A stretch of DNA of 46,786 nucleotides from positions 1 to 46,786 of the forward strand of contig CAJTDC010000022.1 in assembly GCA_910575055.1 (NCBI GenBank), given 5' to 3'. Origin of the DNA: Clostridia bacterium (GTDB lineage: Bacteria; Bacillota; Clostridia; Lachnospirales; Anaerotignaceae). Below, one piece after another: positions 9,697-18,700 of the stretch. The position numbers and the translations under genes are program-made. The notes under the pieces were generated by a model, which saw only the letters and a program-made list of their open reading frames with translations, ran no database searches and was not told where the DNA came from. How positions within the stretch are numbered: position 1 is the first letter of the stretch; the number at the start of each line of letters is the position of its first letter.

Positions 9697-9702
9697 ATTT
9701 TA
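9697..9702 (-). promoter_or_regulatory. Candidate -10 box for the pyrB leader transcript
   Basis: TAAAAT on the minus strand preceded by TGT, an extended -10 pattern, about 38 bases before the leader ATG. The -35 region is weak. Transcription would start near 9690. Confidence 0.35.
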
Positions 9703-9749
9703 ACACATATTTCTATAAAATTCCACAATAAAATAATAATTACATAAAG

Positions 9750-9778
9750 AAAAAGCCCGTTCAAAAAACAGGCTTTTT
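9750..9778 (-). terminator. Terminator of the 46-residue ORF
   Basis: AAAAAGCC...GGCTTTTT with inner pairs GTT/AAC; on the minus strand the stem GCCTGTT/AACGGGC has one G-U pair and a U-tract follows. It starts four bases after the stop of the small ORF. Confidence 0.7.
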
Positions 9779-9781
9779 CTT

Positions 9782-9922
9782 TTACGCATTGGCTAAATAA
9801 TATGTTAAAAGCATCATCGTATTCACTTCTGCATACTTTTTCTCTTTTACTTTCTTTATGTCATTCTTTCTTAATTTAGATTGATTTTTTATTATATTTT
9901 GATTTTTTTCTTTTTTTTTCAT
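9782..9922 (-). CDS. 46-residue Lys/Asn-rich small protein, unrecognised
   Basis: ATG at 9922 has AGGAGG ten bases upstream, and the frame ends four bases before an intrinsic terminator, so it has all the parts of a small gene. The product begins MKKKEKNQNI and ends LLTYYLANA; it is strongly basic with a short hydrophobic C-terminal stretch. I do not recognise it. It lies between the divergent MORN lipoprotein gene and pyrB leader. Confidence 0.5.
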   Translation of the reverse strand: MKKKEKNQNIIKNQSKLRKNDIKKVKEKKYAEVNTMMLLTYYLANA

Positions 9923-10284
9923 AAATTCTATTCCTCCTATTCAATAATATTGTATTATATTAAAATAATATGTTATTTCTTATTTTGATTGTATTTTTAA
10001 AATTCTTTTCTATTTCTGTACTTTCATATTAAGTTAACAGAACTTCCAATAGTGAATAATTATATTTTTAAAATAAATATTAATATAGTATCCTCTTTGG
10101 TATATTTTTATTATATATCTATATTTTGTATAAATTATGAACAAAAACGAAAGAAATTCTGAACAATTATTATAAAATCCATTAAAAAATATTAAATTCA
10201 TTAAAATTAGTTTTGTCCCCTTTTCATATATCTTTTTTTGTGTTACTATAACCCTTATTAAATATATAAGGAGGTCATAATACT
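9923..10284. other. AT-rich intergenic region with a possible promoter
   Basis: No coding frame is supported. For the lipoprotein gene, TTTTCA (10221-10226) and TACTAT (10244-10249, preceded by TGT) are 17 bases apart and could be its promoter; both boxes match consensus only partly. Confidence 0.35.
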
Positions 10285-11184
10285 ATGAAAAGATATTTTG
10301 CTGTACTTCTCTCTACCATACTCATTTTTGCAATTTCTGCTTGTAATAATGTAGAAGCTTCTATGCAAAATACAACAAATGATACAATACAAAGTGATAA
10401 TACTGAAACAGATGTAATATCTGACTTTATTACAGAAGCACAAAAAAATATGGATAATGCAATAGAAATAACATTAGATTGTACTTTTGGAAAAATGGCA
10501 GGAATTTATTCTGGTGAAACAAAAAATGGTATTCCTCATGGAAAAGGTAAATTTGTTTCTCAAAATCAAAATCAAAGTGGTTGGTATTATGAAGGTGATT
10601 TTGTAGAAGGACATTTTGAAGGAACTGGAAAAACAGTTTTTCAAAATGGTCAAATACAACAAGGCACTTATGTAAAAGATATTTGGCACCCTAGTACCAT
10701 ACAATTTTTTGAGTTTATGCAAACATTGCCAGGAAGTGATTTTTCAATCAACCAAAAAGCAAGAACAATTTTAACAGCAGAAAAAAATTATTTCCCAGCA
10801 CAATATTTAGAAATACCTTCTAATATGATAGATAAAAATGCTAACTATGAAAATATTTTAAAAGATAGTAGTAAATATGGTGATAAATTTATATCTATTT
10901 CTAATTTATCTATTTCTACTTGTTCTACATTTGCTATTACAGAAAATCCAGAAAGTCTCCCAGAATTAAGAGGAGCTTATATAGAAGCTTTCTCTGAAAA
11001 AGGTGAAAATTATGCTTTGTATTATCGTGGAAATATAGAAGAATTAAAAGAAACAAGTATCATAGAAACTGCTATTGGTATTCCTTTAGGAACAATGAAT
11101 AAAACAGACAGTTCTGGTACAGAAAAAACATATGTTGTTTTAGCTGTAAGTGATATATCATTGCAACAAACAGATGTAGAATAA
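10285..11184 (+). CDS. MORN-repeat lipoprotein
   Basis: A signal peptide ending in a lipobox (FAISAC, Cys about residue 20) predicts an outer-surface, lipid-anchored protein. Residues about 65-135 carry MORN-type repeats (GIYSGETKNGIPHGKGKF, then WYYEGDFVEGHFEGTGKT), a motif known from membrane-associated scaffold proteins. The remaining 160 residues are unrecognised. AGGAGG precedes the ATG by about nine bases. It is a single gene with its own terminator. Function is unknown. Confidence 0.8.
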   Translation: MKRYFAVLLSTILIFAISACNNVEASMQNTTNDTIQSDNTETDVISDFITEAQKNMDNAIEITLDCTFGKMAGIYSGETKNGIPHGKGKFVSQNQNQSGWYYEGDFVEGHFEGTGKTVFQNGQIQQGTYVKDIWHPSTIQFFEFMQTLPGSDFSINQKARTILTAEKNYFPAQYLEIPSNMIDKNANYENILKDSSKYGDKFISISNLSISTCSTFAITENPESLPELRGAYIEAFSEKGENYALYYRGNIEELKETSIIETAIGIPLGTMNKTDSSGTEKTYVVLAVSDISLQQTDVE

Positions 11185-11193
11185 TAAAAAAAC

Positions 11194-11220
11194 GACGGCA
11201 GAACATTGTCGTCATTTTTA
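11194..11220 (+). terminator. Terminator of the lipoprotein gene
   Basis: GACGGCA (11194-11200) pairs with TGTCGTC (11207-11213) with one G-U, followed by ATTTTTATT. Confidence 0.75.
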
Positions 11221-11232
11221 TTATAATAACTT

Positions 11233-11841
11233 TTAAGTAAATAATGAAGAAAAGGAAAAAGAGGAATTACAATGAAATTTGGCAAAAAGAGCCATAGTTA
11301 AATCAACCATTTGTAAAGAACGGGACACAACACATGTTTTTCTTCTAAACCTTGCAAACCAATGTCTTTGACGAAAATTGTTTCTCTCAATAGGATAAGT
11401 GCATTTTTTACTTTGTAATAACATTTCTCTTGGAATCATTTCGCTATAAGATTTCCAGTTATCTGTAATGTAAATTTTTATGTTCCACTTTTTTAATCTT
11501 TGAAGTAATCTTTTTAAAGTATTCGTATCACGATTGCCACATTCCCAATCAATAAGCTGTCCTGTATCAGTACAATAAGCTTTCCATATCCAAAGTTTGT
11601 TTTTTTTAAATGTAAAAAGTGCCACTACACTTGTTGCGGAAATATGAAGTAATCTTACAATTGTTCTTAATGACAATCCACTTATATATAATAAATAAGC
11701 GATTAATTTTGTTTGTTCATTAAAACCTTTTTGTAAAGTTGGTACAAATTGGTATCTGTAATTTTTACATTTGTATCTTTGATGCCCCTTTACAAACTCA
11801 TTTTTGTTATGTTCTTTTCCTCCACATTTCTTACATTCCAT
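11233..11841 (-). pseudogene. IS1-family transposase, probably internally deleted
   Basis: The first 45 residues are an InsA-like zinc ribbon (CKKCGGKEHNKNEFVKGHQRYKC) and helix-turn-helix (SLRTIVRLLHIS). The C-terminal half is clearly InsB-like: LWIWKAYCTDTGQLIDWECG, ITDNWKSYSEMIP and the IERNNFRQRHWFARFRRK segment that carries the catalytic Glu. The junction near residue 70 (SVVALFTFKKN) runs straight from the helix-turn-helix into the core; the 40-50 residues that normally carry the first catalytic Asp appear to be missing. Length 202 aa against about 235-250 for fused InsAB. It has a good ribosome site (AAGGAG). I expect it to be inactive. Confidence 0.75.
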
Positions 11842-11889
11842 ACTAATAATATCTCCTTTGTTATTAGTATCTCCTTTTTCATTATTTTA
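11236..11889 (-). mobile_element. IS1-family insertion remnant at the chromosome/element junction
   Basis: Imperfect inverted ends can be seen: AAATAATGAAGAAAAGGA on the left and, reverse-complemented, AAATAATGAAAAAGGAG on the right. They bracket the transposase, whose stop codon falls in the left end. No clear target duplication is visible. Exact limits are uncertain. Confidence 0.5.
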
Positions 11890-11891
11890 AT

Positions 11892-11996
11892 TACACTCTC
11901 GCACTAAATAATGTTGTTACAGGTGGATTTAGTCAAGCCGAATTATCCAAGCAAAAGGAATTGCTACAATATGGTCTCGAAGTGGGTTATCTTTAG
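11892..11996 (+). pseudogene. 3' remnant of an unidentified gene
   Basis: A 34-codon stretch ending in TAG reads in part VVTGGFSQAELSKQKELLQ and ends EVGYL. It has protein-like composition but no start; its 5' part seems to have been removed by the insertion to its left. The family is not recognised. Confidence 0.4.
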
Positions 11997-12131
11997 TCTA
12001 AACAGGGTAAACTGTTTTCCTTCAGGAGAATAGCATACCTCTTTAGAATAGAGGGACTTAACGTAGTATGAAAACAAAATTGAGATTTATCTGGATAGGT
12101 AAGACGTACCCAGACTATTTCATTCATTATG
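11997..12131. other. Junction spacer between IS remnant and element genes
   Basis: No gene. Small inverted repeats AAACAG/CTGTTT (about 12000-12017) and CCTCT/AGAGG (about 12038-12054) occur. The first copy of the element-wide CNTTAGA word is at 12041, so the element's left edge probably lies close by. Confidence 0.35.
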
Positions 12132-15100
12132 TCAGGCATATATCCTCAACCCCCTTGCGATAATTTCATTTAATTCTGCTTTTCTTTCTTCTTCTGTTAA
12201 ATCTCTTTCAAAGATTAAATTTGTGATAGGTCGATAAGTACCATCTAAATTTTGTACTAATAGTTTTCCGCTTCGATGTACAAAATAGGAGGTATTACCA
12301 TCAGAACTATATCCTTTAAAGTATTCAGAATTTCTCATAAAGAAACCGTAATCATCTGTACTGTATAATTCAGTCAACTTATTTAACATTGGAATATTTT
12401 GTTCTTTTTGTGTAAGACTGAACACTTCGCCCCAATGACGGAACTCATCTTTCATAATTGTTTTACCAATAGAGCTGTAATCAAGTATATTTTCAAACGC
12501 ATGATTACAATGATGAATATACTTTATAAACAATTTAATGATAAAGTTATGGGTGTCCATACTGGTTTTGTAAGTATCTTTTATAAAATCTATCGTTAGA
12601 GCGTTACTAATTGTATCTAATGAAATACCATCTGGAATGGCGGAAACCATATCAGGCAGAACAGACTCTAATTTGTAACGATAACATAATTCAGATGTCA
12701 GAGTTTTTACTTCACTCGGAACTAAAAAGAGTACATCATAAATATCTCTAACATTTGAAAAGAATAAAAGTTTTGCATTAATATAATTCCAAAACAATAC
12801 AAACACTTTAGAAGGAGTGTTTACTTCGTCCCAATCAATAAAAGATAAAAATTCATTATACAATTCTTTTGGCTCAGTGTGTGCTCGTTTATCAGCTTCA
12901 CTTAAAGAAAGAAGCATAATACGAATAAAGGAATTGATTTGTTTATTATTTTCTAATAAATCATCTGCATTGATAGAGTCAGATTTTACTTGACAACATC
13001 TTGCGATTGTGTTTAAAACAAATTGCCCCAGAATTTCTTCTTTGAATTCTTTTTGTTTAAACTCATTAGATAATTCAGAACATACTTCTAGGAATTCTGA
13101 ATACTGATAAGCAAGAGATAAAAAATCTTTCATTTCACTCAAGAAGAATATAAAATCCTCTTGAAGAGCAGATAGTTCAATGTAATGCACATTAAAACGC
13201 TCGCAAGCATCTTTAGAGAATTTATACTTTAGAGCACTTTTCATTTTAGAAATATGATTGCTTGTGTAAGAATTCGAAAGTTGTAATCTTACATCAAACA
13301 ATGGAATTTCTATTTCCCCTATAATGGGTTTATCTATTAAATCAAAGTCTCTATCATCTTCTGCTGATTGATACAATTCAAGTACATCGTTGTAATCATA
13401 ACAAGTATCACTTAAGTTAAAAGAGTTGCTTTCTCTATTTAGAGGAATCTCATTACCTTGAAATAATAAACAGGGTAAAGTTTCTTCTAACAGTGCAGGC
13501 AATGTAATGCTAAAATTCAAATCAACAGGATGATACGTTGTTAGATATTCATTCGTTAGGTAAGGTTTACTTCTTAAAAGTTTATTGCACCTGTTAGAAC
13601 GAACTAAGGAAGAACCAATATAACCAGATGGCAATTCTGTCGACTGAAGGATGTTATTCACATCTCTTTGAGCAACAGCACCACCTTCTAACTGCAATAT
13701 TTTGTACAAATCTAAAGAACGTGGAAAGAGTGAAATCTGCAAATAAGTATGATACAGATTGTCAAACTCAGAATAAATCTTCTGCTTCTTTAGAGGTGGA
13801 TTTACAAGCAATCCATTTAATAATGCCTTTGCTCTTCTTTCCTGATTATCTGCTCTGTTGTTTTCACTGGAACCTGCACGATTATGAACTGCTGCTTCAA
13901 AATTATCTAAAACAGAACAATCATTTTCTGGTGTTATTTTTACATTTTGCAATTCCATCATTAAGTCTTTGTACTTCAAAGAAGATAGATAATCCATATA
14001 ACGAATGACTTCTATGTTTTTAAACAAATCTTCATCATACATAGAAACAGGTGAACCCCCCCTGCTTTCTAAACCGTTAATGAGAGAATAGACACTAATG
14101 ACTCCCTTTAGAACGACTTCAAAGTTTTTATAGTTTTTTATACCATCACTGTTGTCGATTCTTTTTTCTGTACCACGTGCAATAGGTTCTAACTGCCATA
14201 AACAGTTGCTGTCAGAAACAGCATCTTTTCCAAGAGTAAAGGCATACTCTCTTAAATCTCCAAGTGCATTCATGTTTAGTCTTTTCGCTCTGACATAATC
14301 ATAAAGAACAGGTATCATCTTTAGACCATTTCCAATTTTAGAGGAAGCTCCTTTTACTCTATCTTCAATGACTTTTCCACTTTCCTCATCTATTGTTAAT
14401 TGTGGTCTTCCTGTATCAATCAATTCTAAATGAAATGTTTTTAACTGTTCATTTATTTGATTGAAATATGTGTTGATACGATGATTCATACATAAATGAA
14501 ATATGTCGTAGACAATGGTGTTTAATGTGTGACCATTATGTTTAAACAAAGCCATGTTTGCTTGATAGATGTTCTTTAACAAATCATGAATATAGAAGTC
14601 TGAAGTATCCGTTACAACAAGTTCTATATTTGTTAGAGACTGCTTCATATCGATTTCCTGTCTTGCAGTATCCACTTCGCTTAACGCATTCCAAATGTCC
14701 CTTTTATGTTCTTCATAATAGTAACTGCTAAAAGCATTTGCAATGTAAGCTGCATAATGCCCATCACAAAAAGAACCAACACTATCTTTTGCAAATGTTT
14801 TTACAAACTGATAATAAATAACATCAAATCTGGAATCAGTATTGATGTATCGGAGAACATTTACACCAAATTTATTTTTACGCTTTAGAACTCCCCTCAC
14901 TACATTTCTGTAAACATCTCTGGATAATAAACGTACTAATAAATCTGATTTATTGCTTGAAATGTAATCCAGTGCAATATCATGTTTATGCTTTATAATA
15001 GAAGCATTTTTCACTACTTCGCATACTGCGTCTAATAACGTATAATTAGAATCCATACCAAGTCTGTAATTGTAATGATTTAAAATTTGGTCTGTATATT

Positions 15101-15209
15101 GCCTGTCAACTAATTGTTCAATTAGCGATTCTTTGCTGTCTGCTTTATCGTTTTCAACATAATTTGCAGATGCAATTTCTAAAATATGTAGAGCGTCTTT
15201 TATATTCAC
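12132..15209 (-). CDS. 1025-residue protein of unknown function, downstream of the RNA polymerase
   Basis: I do not recognise this protein. It starts with GTG (15209), eight bases after AGGAGGAG, and ends with TGA. It is mainly alpha-helical in appearance, with no signal peptide or clear membrane segment, so probably cytoplasmic. A possible disordered patch (SSENNRADNQERR) lies near residue 445, and the C-terminus (SSDGNTSYFVHRSGKLLVQNLDGTYRP) looks like a small beta domain. It is the last gene of the minus-strand block containing the polymerase and HNH genes; an accessory transcription or replication role is possible but unsupported by motifs. Confidence 0.8.
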   Translation of the reverse strand: MNIKDALHILEIASANYVENDKADSKESLIEQLVDRQYTDQILNHYNYRLGMDSNYTLLDAVCEVVKNASIIKHKHDIALDYISSNKSDLLVRLLSRDVYRNVVRGVLKRKNKFGVNVLRYINTDSRFDVIYYQFVKTFAKDSVGSFCDGHYAAYIANAFSSYYYEEHKRDIWNALSEVDTARQEIDMKQSLTNIELVVTDTSDFYIHDLLKNIYQANMALFKHNGHTLNTIVYDIFHLCMNHRINTYFNQINEQLKTFHLELIDTGRPQLTIDEESGKVIEDRVKGASSKIGNGLKMIPVLYDYVRAKRLNMNALGDLREYAFTLGKDAVSDSNCLWQLEPIARGTEKRIDNSDGIKNYKNFEVVLKGVISVYSLINGLESRGGSPVSMYDEDLFKNIEVIRYMDYLSSLKYKDLMMELQNVKITPENDCSVLDNFEAAVHNRAGSSENNRADNQERRAKALLNGLLVNPPLKKQKIYSEFDNLYHTYLQISLFPRSLDLYKILQLEGGAVAQRDVNNILQSTELPSGYIGSSLVRSNRCNKLLRSKPYLTNEYLTTYHPVDLNFSITLPALLEETLPCLLFQGNEIPLNRESNSFNLSDTCYDYNDVLELYQSAEDDRDFDLIDKPIIGEIEIPLFDVRLQLSNSYTSNHISKMKSALKYKFSKDACERFNVHYIELSALQEDFIFFLSEMKDFLSLAYQYSEFLEVCSELSNEFKQKEFKEEILGQFVLNTIARCCQVKSDSINADDLLENNKQINSFIRIMLLSLSEADKRAHTEPKELYNEFLSFIDWDEVNTPSKVFVLFWNYINAKLLFFSNVRDIYDVLFLVPSEVKTLTSELCYRYKLESVLPDMVSAIPDGISLDTISNALTIDFIKDTYKTSMDTHNFIIKLFIKYIHHCNHAFENILDYSSIGKTIMKDEFRHWGEVFSLTQKEQNIPMLNKLTELYSTDDYGFFMRNSEYFKGYSSDGNTSYFVHRSGKLLVQNLDGTYRPITNLIFERDLTEEERKAELNEIIARGLRIYA

Positions 15210-15227
15210 AAAAAATCTCCTCCTCGC

Positions 15228-15728
15228 TTATGAGATAAAAGATAAGACATATCTACCTAAAAAAATAAAAACCATAATATAGAATACTGCACCAATCACT
15301 TTTACTTTACCAGTCGTTCCACGGAAAGGAGCACTCAAAGCATAACCTGCTCCCTTTGCACTTAGCTTTATTACTTTACCTATTGCTCCTTGTGTAAAGA
15401 ATAAGGAGCTTTGAAATGCTTTAGCAATGTATCCTTTTAGAACTCTATGGTCAACTTTTGCTCCTTTTTTTGCATTGCATTTTTCACAAATTGCAACACA
15501 ATTAAAAGTCCTGTTGACACCGCCATGTTTTAGAGGCATAATGTGGTCTACAACAATATTAGATTTTCCAAAAAGAGGTTTACCACATTGACTGCAAAAC
15601 CATATATGACCGAATAATCCTTTGTTTCTCTTAAAATATTCTTTGCGATAAGGATAAGAATTTCTTTTCTCAGTAGTAGAACAAGTCTTGTGTCCCTCGT
15701 TAGAAGTCTGCCTTGATACCTGCATCAT
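15228..15728 (-). CDS. HNH nuclease-domain protein with C-terminal membrane segment
   Basis: Residues about 44-85 form a canonical HNH fold: CSQCGKPLFG, then VVDHIMPLKHGG with the metal-binding Asp-His, then NCVAICEKCNAKKG. Two CxxC pairs suggest the usual structural zinc. Unusually, the last 25 residues (AVFYIMVFIFLGRYVLSF) are a hydrophobic helix, so the nuclease may be membrane-tethered. GGAGGTGAGG lies just before two adjacent ATGs (15728 and 15725). The polymerase terminator is immediately upstream, leaving no space for a promoter. It may be a homing-type endonuclease or a DNA-processing enzyme of the element. Confidence 0.85.
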   Translation of the reverse strand: MMQVSRQTSNEGHKTCSTTEKRNSYPYRKEYFKRNKGLFGHIWFCSQCGKPLFGKSNIVVDHIMPLKHGGVNRTFNCVAICEKCNAKKGAKVDHRVLKGYIAKAFQSSLFFTQGAIGKVIKLSAKGAGYALSAPFRGTTGKVKVIGAVFYIMVFIFLGRYVLSFIS

Positions 15729-15747
15729 TCCTCACCTCCAGTCCAAT

Positions 15748-15780
15748 AAAAAAAGGAAGGTCTGGAAAAACCAGACCTTC
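15748..15780 (-). terminator. Strong hairpin with U-tract after the beta' gene
   Basis: GAAGGTCTGG (15756-15765) pairs perfectly with CCAGACCTTC (15771-15780), loop of 5, T-run on the minus strand, four bases after the stop codon of the beta' frame. The HNH gene's ribosome site begins only some 15 bases later. Confidence 0.9.
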
Positions 15781-15783
15781 TGT

Positions 15784-18700
15784 TTATAAAAGAGAAAATT
15801 TTGATAATTTGCCAATATCGCTGTTCTTTTTAGGTTCTTCTGGTTCTGCTGTTGTTTCTTCAACAACAGTTTCCTCTACTTTAGATATAGGCATATCATT
15901 ATCTGTATTTGCAACAGTATCGTTAGAAAGTTTGCTGTATAAATCTGCAAAAGGGTCAGAAGACAATTCAGGCATTTTATTGATTGAAATTTTAGAATCT
16001 TCTTTTACCCTTTTTTCAACAAAAAGACTCGGTTTAAAAACAATACTCTTGCTTCCTACAGGCGTTCCTGTAAACAGGTTGCTTGTACCAGAAACCATTT
16101 TATTCTCTTCTGGATACAAAATGGAACTGTTCAGCATATCATCAATATACTCAAAAGCGACAGCACCAATACCTGTAAATCTTCTTACTACTTCATATTG
16201 TGTTGCTACAAACAAAGAGTATTTCCCAGTCTTATCCTCTATTTCCTGACCTGCACTTTTGATAGGTGGCAAGTCCTCAAAGGCATCCAGGAAAACTTGA
16301 GATGTTTGCAGTCGTGCAAATATTTCATAATTACGTGAATTTACATTCAGGTTATTTCCAGAGAATACTTTATCATACTCCAGTATCAATAGATAACGTG
16401 TTTTTAGTGCACTTAGGAAAATATCGTTAGAGGAATATTTTTGCAAATCTGTAAAGCCGGAAATAATAACATCACCCTTGTCTACATAGACGCCATCAGG
16501 TAAATTGATTCTTTCTTTCTCTGTAATAAAAGAAGCAATCAAGGAGCTGTCTTCATCGACTATTTTAATGAGATTATTATTCAGTTTTTCCAGTTTGATG
16601 TAACCAGAATGGGTAGTTGGTCGTTCTAATTTATCCATATCCATTTTAGGAGCAAGTCTTCCCTTTAATAACTTCCTGTAATAGTCCAAACCGCCTATTA
16701 GATTTCCGCTACGAACACCACCAGAGTGTGTTACATTCATAGTCATCTGAGAAGCTGGCTCACACATAGATTGTGCTGCTGCAATTCCTACATTTGTACC
16801 AACATCAAGAAGATGATTAGATTTGGTTTTATATCCATAGCATTTAGAGCAAATACAATCTTTAGATTTGCAGGTAAGTGTTGTTCTAATTGGAATGTAT
16901 TTTAATTGATAGTGTTCAATTTCTTTTAATGTTCTTTCTGTTATAGTATGATGCTTCGTTAGATAAGGCAAGGCAATCGCAATTCTGTCCTGTATCAAAT
17001 TGCTGAAAACATCTGTAATACCATAACGAATATGAACAGTAACATCTTCAAATTCGATACTTCTAATTTTCTTAAAAAGAAGATACTTAAAAGCATCTGG
17101 TGTAAGCAAGCCATTATCAAGCAAACGATGATAATATCTGTAACCTTCAGAGGTGTCTTTTACAGTAAAGAGAAAAAGACTGTTTTCTGGGAATGGTACT
17201 TCCTCATTAGATTCAAAAGAATATAACGAGTAACGGGAAGAATCATAATCTACTTCTAAATAGGCTTCTTCTAATTTAGATAAGTCAAGTAAAGTCTCAT
17301 TAGAGGTTAATGCGATTACTTCATTTAATTCCATTTGTTCAATGTATTCCAAACTCTTTTGCGTAATTTTAAAATCTTCTTCTACGAAAGGCAGAGCATA
17401 AGAATACATAGACAATAATTCCTCTTTAGAGTGTTCTGTAAGTTTTCTCTTCAATTCAAACAGTTCCCCATCTAAATTGATTGTTTTAATGTCAGAAGCT
17501 AATAATTCAGATAAAACCTTATCTGTAAACAGATAAGAATTCAGAACCAAAGTATTTTTTATCAATTCATGTCCTTCTGTATCATCGCTAATAAATCTAT
17601 TTTGCAATTTCTCAAATTGAAATAGAGTACCTTGTTCATTATAGATACTTACATCTTGCGTATCATATTTTACAGTATAGATAGAATTAGAGATACCACA
17701 GTCGTCCTCTGAAATAAAAAATCCATTAGACATATAGACAGCTTGTCTTGTAGCATAACCTGCATTTTTTGTTTCTGCTTGTGTAGATACGACACCCATA
17801 CGAGCAGAGAATGTGGTTTGATATAAGTCAAATGATGTTAGACCATTTCCATATCCGTTTAGGATTGGAGTTCTAATATCATCTGTTTCGGTCTTTCTAA
17901 TCGTACCAACAAAACCTACAGATTGCATAAGCTGTGCAGGCTTACCTCTGGCACCAGAATGAAGCATATAATAGGTGTTAGAGTTATAAGGAAGTCCACT
18001 CAGGATTTTCTTCTGGGCATCTTTTTGGGCATCTCTCCAGGCTTTTTTCTCTACGATTTCTTTTTCTTCTAATTGGATTAGTCCAAATTGATAAAGAAGA
18101 TTGCTTTCATCTGATTTCTCTTTTGGCTTTGCCATAACATCTGAAATATCTACTGGTGCAGATAAATCATCAAGTGTCATAGAAACACCATATAAATCTG
18201 AAGCAATCAAACCTAATTCATAGAGCTTCTGACAAACCAGTACAGTTTCTCTTTCACTAACCGTTTCATAGGTATAGTTTAGAATAGAGCCTATTAAGAT
18301 GTTTGTTCTGCCTTCTGCTGGTTTTGTAGAAGCCCAGACGTCATCAAATTTCAATTCGCAGAAATTAATTCCATTTGTATCAATTTGCATTTCTTTTGCA
18401 ATTCCTTTTTTATCTCTGAATGGAATATCCGTTAGAGCATTAGGAATGACAGTATTAAGTAATATTCTACCAGCAGTAGATAAATAGTAGTTATTTGTTT
18501 CCTTGTTTCGATAGATAACCACATCATAGTAGTGCAATGTGCCATACTCTAAATCAGTTTGTAATGCAGTTGCATCATCATAAAAGAAAACGTTAGAGTC
18601 CTCTTTTTGTATTTTGTCAATATTGTTTTTATAGGAAGTCATGCAGTATAATCCAAGACAAGTATCTTGTACAAGGTCAAGTACAAATTCACCATCCTTA

